DNA from: Clostridia bacterium
Lineage (GTDB): Bacteria > Bacillota > Clostridia > Oscillospirales > CAG-272
DNA length: 14,585 nucleotides
Direction: 5' to 3'
Assembly: GCA_024404435.1 (NCBI GenBank)
Contig: JAKSPW010000013.1
Coordinates: forward strand, 1-14,585
Shown here: positions 1 through 8,378 of the stretch, piece by piece
How the letters are laid out: each line of letters opens with the position of its first letter
Numbering within the stretch: the first letter of the stretch is position 1
The notes under the pieces: model-generated
What the model was told of the DNA's origin: nothing
The model's input: only the letters and a program-made list of their open reading frames with translations
Databases searched by the model: none
Translations under genes and position numbers: made by a program

Positions 1-1035
1 CGATTCGGGAAGCACCGAGACTATACGGTATCCGTCAGTCGTGCGGAATCTGCAGTAGCTCTGCGACCCGCCGACCTTCAGCGCGAACGTCTCGTTCTCG
101 TCCTTCGACAGGAGAACCTTTACGTCGAAGTCGTCGGAATAATCCTTCGGTGCGCTAATAAGATTTGAGTTTTCATCAAAGATGAGAACGTAACCGGTCT
201 TTCCGACGTGACTGTTCTTCGTGATCCCGCCGACGTTTTCTCCCGAGCTGTCAATAATATCGTTCGAGCATTCGTCGATCGCCAGCTCAAGCAGGGAATC
301 CGCCTGACTTACGGCGAGCTTGTCCTGAAGGCTGAAAACGAAATACGACGTTGCGAGAAAGGCAAGAATGACCGTGACGAGCAGTCGCCTCTGAACGGTC
401 TGCGAGATGCGCACGTTCTTTCTCTTGATGCCGACGTATTCGCCGGACACGACGGATACCATCATGGATGCGAGCATGACGGAGACACCGTTTGCAATGA
501 TCATGGGTACGGCGCAGGCTTTGACGGCAGCCATTGCCTCGATCGGAGTCGCCATGTTTGTGATAAAGACCATCGTCAGATGGAAGACCTCCATCACGAC
601 GCCGACGGCGAGGGAGAGCAGCCAACCCGGACGCTTGTCTTCAAACATGAATTTGCGGAGCAGAGCGGAATAGATGCCGGCGATGATCGTCGATGCCGAG
701 CAGGCGATGCGCGTGAAGGAGCCGACTCCCCACGCAACGGCGATCCATCTTTCGACGCCGCCGATCACGCCCGCGCTGATGCCCGTCGGCGCACCGAACA
801 TAAGACCGCCGACAAGTACTGCCGCGTCGCGGCAGTTGCACTGTGCGCCATTTAGCGGGATACCGTACTCCGTGCCTATAACGGCAAGCCCGCCGAAGAT
901 GATGCCGAAGATCACCTGCTTCACTATCCGGTTCATCCTGCCGAGCGGAGTATACTTATCTATGACGAACAGGATGACCGCTACCGCCACGGGCAGGAGA
1001 GCGGCAATGCCGAGCTTTATGTAAGCGTCATTCAT
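1..1035 (-). CDS. Sensor membrane protein, LytS-like 5TM plus Cache-like domain (partial)
   Basis: Translation from the ATG at 1035 gives 345 residues with no stop before the window edge, so the C-terminus is missing. Residues about 5-25, 38-55, 72-95, 100-125, 137-160 and 175-198 are hydrophobic and fit the 5TMR-LYT sensing domain; NCRDAAVLVGGLMFG (67-81) resembles the conserved Asp-Arg region of that family. A further membrane helix (about 217-236) leads into a soluble part whose GKTGYVLIFDENSNLIS (278-294) looks like a Cache fold, probably outside the cell. The output domain lies beyond the window; in this architecture it is usually a histidine kinase, GGDEF or PP2C/SpoIIE phosphatase, and I cannot tell which. 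The start is supported by AAAGGAC nine to ten bases upstream. It has its own promoter, separate from the DUF4830 gene. Confidence 0.8.
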   Translation of the reverse strand, partial: MNDAYIKLGIAALLPVAVAVILFVIDKYTPLGRMNRIVKQVIFGIIFGGLAVIGTEYGIPLNGAQCNCRDAAVLVGGLMFGAPTGISAGVIGGVERWIAVAWGVGSFTRIACSASTIIAGIYSALLRKFMFEDKRPGWLLSLAVGVVMEVFHLTMVFITNMATPIEAMAAVKACAVPMIIANGVSVMLASMMVSVVSGEYVGIKRKNVRISQTVQRRLLVTVILAFLATSYFVFSLQDKLAVSQADSLLELAIDECSNDIIDSSGENVGGITKNSHVGKTGYVLIFDENSNLISAPKDYSDDFDVKVLLSKDENETFALKVGGSQSYCRFRTTDGYRIVSVLPES

Positions 1036-1070
1036 TGTGTTGTCCTTTTTTTCAATAAAATTTCATTCTA

Positions 1071-1079
1071 ATTATACCA
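1071..1079 (-). promoter_or_regulatory. Extended -10 promoter of the 5TM sensor gene
   Basis: On the minus strand TATAAT (1076-1071) is preceded by TGG, giving an extended -10 motif TGN-TATAAT. The -35 region is poor (TTGTTT with a 15-base spacer at best), which an extended -10 can compensate for. The start of transcription would be near 1064, about 30 bases before the start codon. Confidence 0.55.
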
Positions 1080-1104
1080 CACTCCGTCCCAAAACAAAAT
1101 ATCT

Positions 1105-1143
1105 TTATAAAAAAACCTTTGAAAGAAATTCTTTCAAAGGTTT
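1105..1143 (-). terminator. Rho-independent terminator of the DUF4830 gene
   Basis: Arms 1113-1125 and 1131-1143 pair perfectly over 13 bp around a 5-base loop. On the minus strand the hairpin is followed by a run of seven T. It begins four bases after the stop codon of the DUF4830 gene and precedes the promoter of the next gene, so it separates two units. Confidence 0.9.
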
Positions 1144-1147
1144 CGTC

Positions 1148-1684
1148 TTATTTTGATTCATCGGGGAGCTTTTCCGTCACGGGAGGCGCTTTTTCGATAA
1201 CGGGGTACTCAAACGTACCGATAAAACCCTCAACGTCGCTCGACGAGACGTCTCCTCCGATGACGCGGTGCTTGTAGATTATCACGCTTGCAGTCACCTT
1301 TCCGCTGTACTCGGGGTAGTTGGTGACGTTGTAGCTGTACCTCGTCACCTCGCGGCCGCGGTACTTGGACAGATCGAGTCCTTCCTTCTTCTGAAGCTCG
1401 TTGTACGAGCTCATCACGCGGTCGAACTCGGCGGGGATCTTCATCGTGACCTCCTCCATGGGCTCGGGATCGACCTTCCAGCCGAACTGACCGAGGAATT
1501 TGATCCTGTCCTCGTTCGTTTTGATCCTGTCGAAAGTGTATTCTTTGTTTACTCTTGCTATTGCCGCCGTCGTCCTCGGCGTGTATTCCGGAACGAGCAG
1601 AACGATCAGCGTCAGAGATATCAGGGCGGCGCAGATCACCGCGATGAATTTCAGCGTGCTTGCCTTAACGTTATATACGAACAT
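1148..1684 (-). CDS. DUF4830-family single-pass membrane protein
   Basis: A protein of 178 residues: a short basic N-terminus, one membrane segment (about 11-32) and an extracytoplasmic domain. The stretch from about 62 to 157, with FLGQFGWKVDPEP, IPAEFDRV, YNELQKKEGLDLSKYRG and the VIIYKHRVIGGD strand, fits what I remember of DUF4830, a clostridial family without known function. The C-terminal 20 residues are Pro- and charge-rich and probably disordered. GGAGGGT upstream of the ATG is a good ribosome binding site. It is transcribed alone, divergently from ctsR, and ends at its own terminator. No enzyme motif is visible. It is likely a small envelope protein anchored in the membrane; the family call is by recognition of the pattern only. 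Confidence 0.75.
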   Translation of the reverse strand: MFVYNVKASTLKFIAVICAALISLTLIVLLVPEYTPRTTAAIARVNKEYTFDRIKTNEDRIKFLGQFGWKVDPEPMEEVTMKIPAEFDRVMSSYNELQKKEGLDLSKYRGREVTRYSYNVTNYPEYSGKVTASVIIYKHRVIGGDVSSSDVEGFIGTFEYPVIEKAPPVTEKLPDESK

Positions 1685-1842
1685 AGTACCCTCCGAACGT
1701 TGTATTACTCATATATATAGCTTTTTACGGAACAATATTACAGGATAGTCAGAAATATGAAATAATCAGAAAAAAGAGAATGAGTGAGAAAAACGGCGGA
1801 AAATACCACATAACGTTGTATAGAAAACCGATTTTAACCAAA

Positions 1843-1859
1843 TTTGACCTTTATTGACT
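1843..1859 (-). promoter_or_regulatory. CtsR operator, upstream box
   Basis: Read on the minus strand this is AGTCAAT, three bases AAA, then GGTCAAA. It matches the CtsR consensus of two RGTCAAA heptads separated by NAN, with a single mismatch. It abuts the -35 hexamer of the ctsR promoter. Confidence 0.75.
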
Positions 1860-1875
1860 TTGACTTTCTCTGACT
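1859..1875 (-). promoter_or_regulatory. CtsR operator overlapping the -35 box
   Basis: On the minus strand: AGTCAGA, spacer GAA, AGTCAAA. This matches the two-heptad CtsR consensus with one mismatch, and it contains the -35 hexamer TTGACT (1860-1865). Binding here would block RNA polymerase directly. It shares base 1859 with the upstream box. Confidence 0.65.
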
Positions 1876-1888
1876 ATTGATCTATAAT
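1860..1888 (+). promoter_or_regulatory. Sigma-A promoter of the ctsR-mcsA-mcsB-clpC operon
   Basis: TTGACT (1860-1865), a 17-base spacer and a perfect TATAAT (1883-1888). Transcription should start near 1895, about 36 bases before the ctsR ATG. CtsR heptads lie upstream, over the -35 box and downstream of the -10 box, so repression would occur by occlusion. Confidence 0.9.
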
Positions 1889-1890
1889 AT

Positions 1891-1917
1891 AGTCACAAAA
1901 GGTCAGTAAAGGTCAAA
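1891..1917 (+). promoter_or_regulatory. CtsR operator with three phased heptads
   Basis: Heptads AGTCACA (1891-1897), GGTCAGT (1901-1907) and GGTCAAA (1911-1917) repeat every 10 bp, each pair separated by AAA. The last pair is the best match to the CtsR consensus. The array lies just after the -10 box, across the probable transcription start, and its last three bases are also the start of the ctsR ribosome binding site (AAAAGGAG, 1915-1922). Confidence 0.75.
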
Positions 1918-1930
1918 AGGAGTGGATAAT

Positions 1931-2383
1931 ATGTTGATTTCAGACTATATCGCATCGATCATCGAGGAGATGCTCAACGACGGCGGCGGTACCACGGAGG
2001 TAAAGCGTAACGATCTCGCAATGAAGGTCGGCTGCGTACCGAGTCAGATCAACTACGTCATCACATCTCGCTTCACACCCGAAAGAGGGTACATCATCGA
2101 AAGCAGACGAGGCGGCGGCGGATACATAAGGATAGTCCGCGCACAGATGACGAAGAACGAGTATCTGATGCACTTCTTCCAGGCTATCGGTGACGAGCTC
2201 GACGAGCAGAACGCGTCGGCGTTCATCGCAAATCTCTACGACAGAGGGATCGTTGAAGCAGGAGAAGCGAGAATAATGAAGGCAGCACTTTGCGGCAGCG
2301 TTCTCGACCGTGCCCGGCCGGAGGAAAGAAACTTTCTCCGCGCCGACATAATGCGGCACGTTATTCTTACACTTATGAACTAA
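1931..2383 (+). CDS. ctsR: Transcriptional repressor of class III stress genes CtsR
   Basis: A dimeric DNA-binding repressor of clp genes that releases DNA on heat or protein stress. The protein has 150 residues, the usual CtsR length. The N-terminal winged helix-turn-helix contains the hallmark KRNDLAMKVGCVPSQINYVI, then RFTPERGYIIES and the glycine-rich wing RRGGGGYIRI that acts as the thermosensor in Bacillus. The C-terminal helices form the dimerisation domain and target of McsB/ClpC. I chose the ATG at 1931: AAAAGGAG (1915-1922) lies eight bases upstream, whereas an in-frame GTG at 1922 falls inside that ribosome binding site. It is first gene of a four-gene operon and, given the operators around its promoter, very probably autoregulated. 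Confidence 0.97.
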   Translation: MLISDYIASIIEEMLNDGGGTTEVKRNDLAMKVGCVPSQINYVITSRFTPERGYIIESRRGGGGYIRIVRAQMTKNEYLMHFFQAIGDELDEQNASAFIANLYDRGIVEAGEARIMKAALCGSVLDRARPEERNFLRADIMRHVILTLMN

Positions 2384-2412
2384 AATCGTTGTGACGTGAA
2401 AGGAGATACAAT

Positions 2413-2952
2413 ATGCTTTGCGAAAAATGTAAAAAGAACGAAGCGGTCGTTTTTTATAAAGAAACCGTAAACGGAAAAACCAAATCCATGGCGCTGTGCG
2501 AGAAATGCGCACGTGAAGCCGAAGACGCCGGAGAGATCAAGGGAATGTCGGGCGGATTCTTCGAGGACACCTTTGCAGGAGTCAACTCGATTTTCGGAAG
2601 TCTTTTCGGACTTCCGCAGTATCATCAGAAGGCGATCGGGGAAACTGAGAAGTGCACTCTCTGCGGCGCGACCTTCGACGATCTCGTAAGAGAGGGAAAA
2701 GCCGGATGCCCCGAGTGCTACAAGACGTTCTCGGACGAGCTTTCGGGTACGATCGCCAAGATCCACGGCACGACTTCCCATACGGGAAACGCTCCCGCAA
2801 GATTCAGGGCGGGCAGAGAGAAGAAGCGTCAGATCGCTTCTCTCGAAGCAGAGCTGAAGGAAGCCGTTGCCTCCGAGGAATACGAGAAGGCGGCGGAACT
2901 GCGCGACAGACTGAAGGAACTGAAGTCGGATGCTGAAAAGGACGGTGAATAA
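2413..2952 (+). CDS. mcsA: McsA, activator and adaptor of protein arginine kinase McsB
   Basis: A zinc-binding partner of McsB that stimulates its kinase activity and helps control CtsR. The protein is 179 residues. Four CXXC pairs are visible: C3/C6, C29/C32, C81/C84 and C99/C102, i.e. two zinc sites. The region between (about 40-75) is rich in Gly and Phe. The C-terminus (about 138-175) is charged and helical with a UVR motif (EEYEKAAELRDRLKEL), the same kind as in UvrB/UvrC and in ClpC here. AAAGGAG ends seven bases before the ATG. It is 29 bases behind ctsR and its stop codon is one base before the mcsB start, so all are co-translated. Confidence 0.96.
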   Translation: MLCEKCKKNEAVVFYKETVNGKTKSMALCEKCAREAEDAGEIKGMSGGFFEDTFAGVNSIFGSLFGLPQYHQKAIGETEKCTLCGATFDDLVREGKAGCPECYKTFSDELSGTIAKIHGTTSHTGNAPARFRAGREKKRQIASLEAELKEAVASEEYEKAAELRDRLKELKSDAEKDGE

Positions 2953-2953
2953 G

Positions 2954-3958
2954 ATGCTTTGGTTTGAAATGAACGGAAAAGACAGTGACGTTGTCGTTTC
3001 CTCGAGAGTCAGACTCGCGAGAAATCTTGCGGATTATCCGTTCGGCGACAGACTGAACGAACCCTCCGCGAAAGAGATAATTGAGAAGGTAAAGGGCGTC
3101 TTTGACGGAAAAGACGACTATAAGTTCACGGATTTTGCGTCCCTTGACAAGATATCACGCTCGGCAGAGGCGGCGCGTCACAAGGTCAGCCCGGAGTTTG
3201 CCGCGTCCGACTCCCCGCGTGCGCTGATCGAGTCCGACTCAAAGAACACTTATATCATGGTGCTCGAAGAGGACCATATCAGAATCCAGTCCGTAAAACC
3301 CGGATTTGCGCTTGAAGAAGCGCTCGATGCCGCATTTGAGGCCGACGGCATGATCGACTCCGCTCTCCGCGTCGCGTACGACGAGAAGCTCGGTTACCTC
3401 ACACATTGTCCGACGAACCTCGGCACGGGCATGAGAGCGTCCGTCATGATGTTTCTTCCCGCGCTCACCTATGCCGGCGGCATGAGAAGCCTTCAGAATG
3501 GGCTTGGCAAGATCGGCCTTACCATCCGCGGCATGGACGGCGAGGGCTCGAACGCCGACGGATGTCTTTATCAGATATCTAATCAGGTGACGCTCGGCAC
3601 GTCTGAGGACGAGATCGTCTCGAAGCTTTCGAAGATCGTCGAAAACATCGAAGAGCAGGAAAGAACGCTCAGAAAAAAGCTCAAGGAAGACGCGCGCTTT
3701 GAAGACAGAGTGATGCGCGCTTACGGAACAATGCTTTACGCTACTCTCATCGATACAAACGAGCTGACGAAGCTGTACGCGGACGTGAGACTCGGCGTCT
3801 CTCTCGGCCTCATCGAGAACGTCACGACGCGTCAGCTCGACGAAATGCTCGTTTGCGGAATGTCCGGCGTACTCATGAGCGAGGCCGAAAACGTCAGAAC
3901 GCCCGCGCAGCGCGACAGAGCAAGGGCTGATATGATCAGAAAAAAGCTTGCGAAATAA
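2954..3958 (+). CDS. mcsB: McsB, protein arginine kinase
   Basis: Phosphorylates arginine residues in CtsR and damaged proteins, marking them for ClpC-ClpP. It belongs to the phosphagen kinase fold. Visible: SSRVRLARNL near the N-terminus, LEEDHIRIQS (104-113), the catalytic-cysteine segment THCPTNLGTGMRASV with C152, and RGMDGEGSNADGCLYQISNQ (192-211). RDRARA (320-325) is the RDXXRA phospho-arginine pocket used for allosteric control, so the regulatory end is intact although the protein (334 residues) is shorter than the roughly 360 of Bacillus. I chose ATG 2954, directly after the mcsA stop, with GGTGA just upstream; an ATG at 2930 would add eight residues inside mcsA. It ends 12 bases before clpC. 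Confidence 0.96.
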   Translation: MLWFEMNGKDSDVVVSSRVRLARNLADYPFGDRLNEPSAKEIIEKVKGVFDGKDDYKFTDFASLDKISRSAEAARHKVSPEFAASDSPRALIESDSKNTYIMVLEEDHIRIQSVKPGFALEEALDAAFEADGMIDSALRVAYDEKLGYLTHCPTNLGTGMRASVMMFLPALTYAGGMRSLQNGLGKIGLTIRGMDGEGSNADGCLYQISNQVTLGTSEDEIVSKLSKIVENIEEQERTLRKKLKEDARFEDRVMRAYGTMLYATLIDTNELTKLYADVRLGVSLGLIENVTTRQLDEMLVCGMSGVLMSEAENVRTPAQRDRARADMIRKKLAK

Positions 3959-3970
3959 GGAGGAAATAAA

Positions 3971-6403
<2,433 letters not shown>

Positions 6404-6421
6404 AAAATTGTACTTTTGCTA

Positions 6422-6451
6422 TTGTATCGTACGGATTTTTTATGCTATAAT
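6422..6451 (+). promoter_or_regulatory. Extended -10 promoter in front of the GH-like gene
   Basis: TTGTAT (6422-6427), an 18-base spacer and TATAAT (6446-6451), with TGC before it giving the extended -10 form. Transcription would start near 6458, at the foot of the hairpin 6461-6488, about 60 bases before the downstream start codon. Confidence 0.7.
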
Positions 6452-6460
6452 ATATATGGT

Positions 6461-6494
6461 ATTCCCACCCGGATATCCGAGTGGGAATTTTTTT
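6461..6494 (+). terminator. Strong rho-independent terminator after clpC
   Basis: ATTCCCAC (6461-6468) pairs with GTGGGAAT (6481-6488). After one C-A mismatch the pairing continues (CGG with CCG) to a 4-base loop, and seven T follow (6488-6494). It ends the ctsR operon 58 bases after the clpC stop. Because a promoter with its -10 at 6446-6451 lies immediately upstream, the same hairpin also sits at the very 5' end of the next transcript. Confidence 0.88.
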
Positions 6495-6519
6495 GAGAAA
6501 ACATAATTGAAGGGTTTAT

Positions 6520-8376
6520 ATGTTTGATATTCTTTCCGACGAATGGAAACACCCGGGAGCGGCGAACTCTCCGATCCCGACGGTCGATCTGTCAACAGAA
6601 CACGATATCGGTGCGCTTCGCAGGTGCGGCTTTGACGTAGTTCTGCTTACGGCTTCGGGTGAAGTGAGTGAAGAGATGCTCGATACGGCACTCGACGAGC
6701 TTCAGAAAAGGTTTATGTTCGCCTACGTCGACGAAAAGCTCATCCTCTCTCTGTACGGATGTACCGACGAAGCGTTCCTCGCGTATAATCCGATGTTTTC
6801 GCGTCATACTCTGCGGACTGCTCCGAAGAGTGAGGCGGCGCTCACTCCATTTGAAGAGATCGTCTGCGAGAATGAAGACACGCTCGTGATACAGACGCCG
6901 ACAGACGGTATCGACTTCCTTTGCCCCGAATACGCCGAATCACTGATCTACGGCGCGTATACGCCTTTTATCGAAAGATACGGGGAAAAGAACAAGTGCA
7001 TGATCGGTACCGTCTCACGGAGACTCACGGAGCTCTCCGACGGTATTTTCTGGACTTACGACATGGCGGAGGTCTTCTTTTCGCAGGGCGGCACTCCGGA
7101 TATGCTCGTGACGCTTCTGACGGTAAACGACAGACGCCGTCTCAAGGAGCCGGAAAGGCTTTATAAAAAGACGCTTGCCGCGGTGCTTGAAGCGTCGTGG
7201 TGCGGCGTCATGCACTCCTGGCACAGACAGAATCTTCTCACCCGCGCGGGAGACGTTCCGACGGAGCTTCTCGCCGTCTGTTCAGGATACTTCGATCTTC
7301 CCGTCGTTTCTCCCGAAACGGAGTTTTCGCTTACCGTCAGATGCGCTGCAGACGTTGCCCGCGCAGAGGGCGGGATCGGCGCGGCACTCCGCTCACGCGC
7401 ACGGAACGCCGATGAGCTGATGCGCGAGGCAGAGCATTTTGCCGCCGCATCGGGCTCTCAGATTTTTCTCTCCGACGGTTTTCGCGTCTCACATCCCGAG
7501 GATATGAAGGACGTGTCGAGACGCATTAAAAGACTGACTTCTCTCGGGGGCGGCTGCATAATTAAAACAAGCACGGCAGTGCTCGTCGACGTCGGTTATA
7601 TCCCGTTTGAAGGTGCCGCTGCCATGACCGCGGCGGGCGCGGACTTCTGCTTCATATCAAAGGATCAGCTCTTCCGCCGCTCAACTCCGAATGACGGCAC
7701 ACTTTCGATAGATAAGTTCACCTTCGACACGCTTGTGATCGAGCCGAGAGTGAGACTCAACGCCGAAGAAGAGGAAAGACTCGCTTCCTTCGGGCTTACG
7801 ACGTATCGCGGAAGCGTATTCGGCGACTATGCGAAGAAGCATCTCGACGTGTCACCTTTCAGACGCGACAATAACCGAAGCTTTGAAATTTACGAAACGT
7901 ACAAGTGCGGACACAGGTTCATCCTCGCACTCAACGTGACCGACACTCCGCAGAAAATAGTCCTCCCGGACGACGCTCACGCGGGCTTTAAGCTTGACGT
8001 TGCCTCGGGTGAGATCACTCCTGCCTGCGGTGCAGGATACAGAGTACTTCCCATGGAAGCCGCCGTGTTTGCTTGGGACAGCGACACGACAGCGGAAGAT
8101 AATATGGCGCCCGCTTACACGGTACGCGAGATCATCGCTCTGAAACGGGGCGAAAATGAATTCGACTACGTACCGACTGACGGAGACCGTGTCTCACTTG
8201 AGATCGACTCAACCGAAGGGGAAGAGTGCACCGTATTACTTGACGGCGGCGAAGCATTCAGGATAGTCTGCCCGCCTTACTCGAAAATAATAGGTCCTCG
8301 GGCCGGAAAAAATACATTAACAATTGATGGTGTCATCAGAGGGGCTATTCTCAGAATTGAAACAATAAAGGAGTAA
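6520..8376 (+). CDS. Divergent glycoside hydrolase-like protein (GH106-related architecture), possibly inactive
   Basis: A soluble protein of 618 residues with no signal peptide, so cytosolic. The pattern resembles GH106-like (PF17132-type) hydrolases: a segment like the barrel strand region (DGIDFLCPEYAESLIYGAY), a stretch around LAAVLEASWCGVMHSWHRQN that parallels the family's EWC..GI.FTGH region, then SGYFDLPVV resembling the family's DIPGVD segment. The C-terminus (about 535-615) with CPPYSKIIGP and AGKNTLTIDG fits a galactose-binding-like beta-sandwich. The family's TDEP acid segment seems replaced by GTVSRR, so catalysis is doubtful. GAAGGG is six bases before the ATG. The stop is two bases before the Na/Pi gene. 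The fold is inferred from pattern, not from a search; it could be another barrel hydrolase. Confidence 0.5.
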   Translation: MFDILSDEWKHPGAANSPIPTVDLSTEHDIGALRRCGFDVVLLTASGEVSEEMLDTALDELQKRFMFAYVDEKLILSLYGCTDEAFLAYNPMFSRHTLRTAPKSEAALTPFEEIVCENEDTLVIQTPTDGIDFLCPEYAESLIYGAYTPFIERYGEKNKCMIGTVSRRLTELSDGIFWTYDMAEVFFSQGGTPDMLVTLLTVNDRRRLKEPERLYKKTLAAVLEASWCGVMHSWHRQNLLTRAGDVPTELLAVCSGYFDLPVVSPETEFSLTVRCAADVARAEGGIGAALRSRARNADELMREAEHFAAASGSQIFLSDGFRVSHPEDMKDVSRRIKRLTSLGGGCIIKTSTAVLVDVGYIPFEGAAAMTAAGADFCFISKDQLFRRSTPNDGTLSIDKFTFDTLVIEPRVRLNAEEEERLASFGLTTYRGSVFGDYAKKHLDVSPFRRDNNRSFEIYETYKCGHRFILALNVTDTPQKIVLPDDAHAGFKLDVASGEITPACGAGYRVLPMEAAVFAWDSDTTAEDNMAPAYTVREIIALKRGENEFDYVPTDGDRVSLEIDSTEGEECTVLLDGGEAFRIVCPPYSKIIGPRAGKNTLTIDGVIRGAILRIETIKE

Positions 8377-8378
8377 AA

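Noticed and set aside
208..855. Plus-strand open frame of 215 codons
   Set aside because: The opposite strand encodes a convincing 5TM sensor protein; this frame is rich in Asp, His and Arg as expected of an antisense shadow.
1922..1930. GTG start for ctsR three codons upstream
   Set aside because: It lies inside the AAAAGGAG ribosome binding site of the ATG at 1931.
1685..1930. CIRCE element or sigma-B promoter before ctsR
   Set aside because: No TTAGCACTC/GAGTGCTAA inverted repeat and no GTTT-N-GGGTAT-like promoter is present; the region is explained by sigma-A and CtsR sites.
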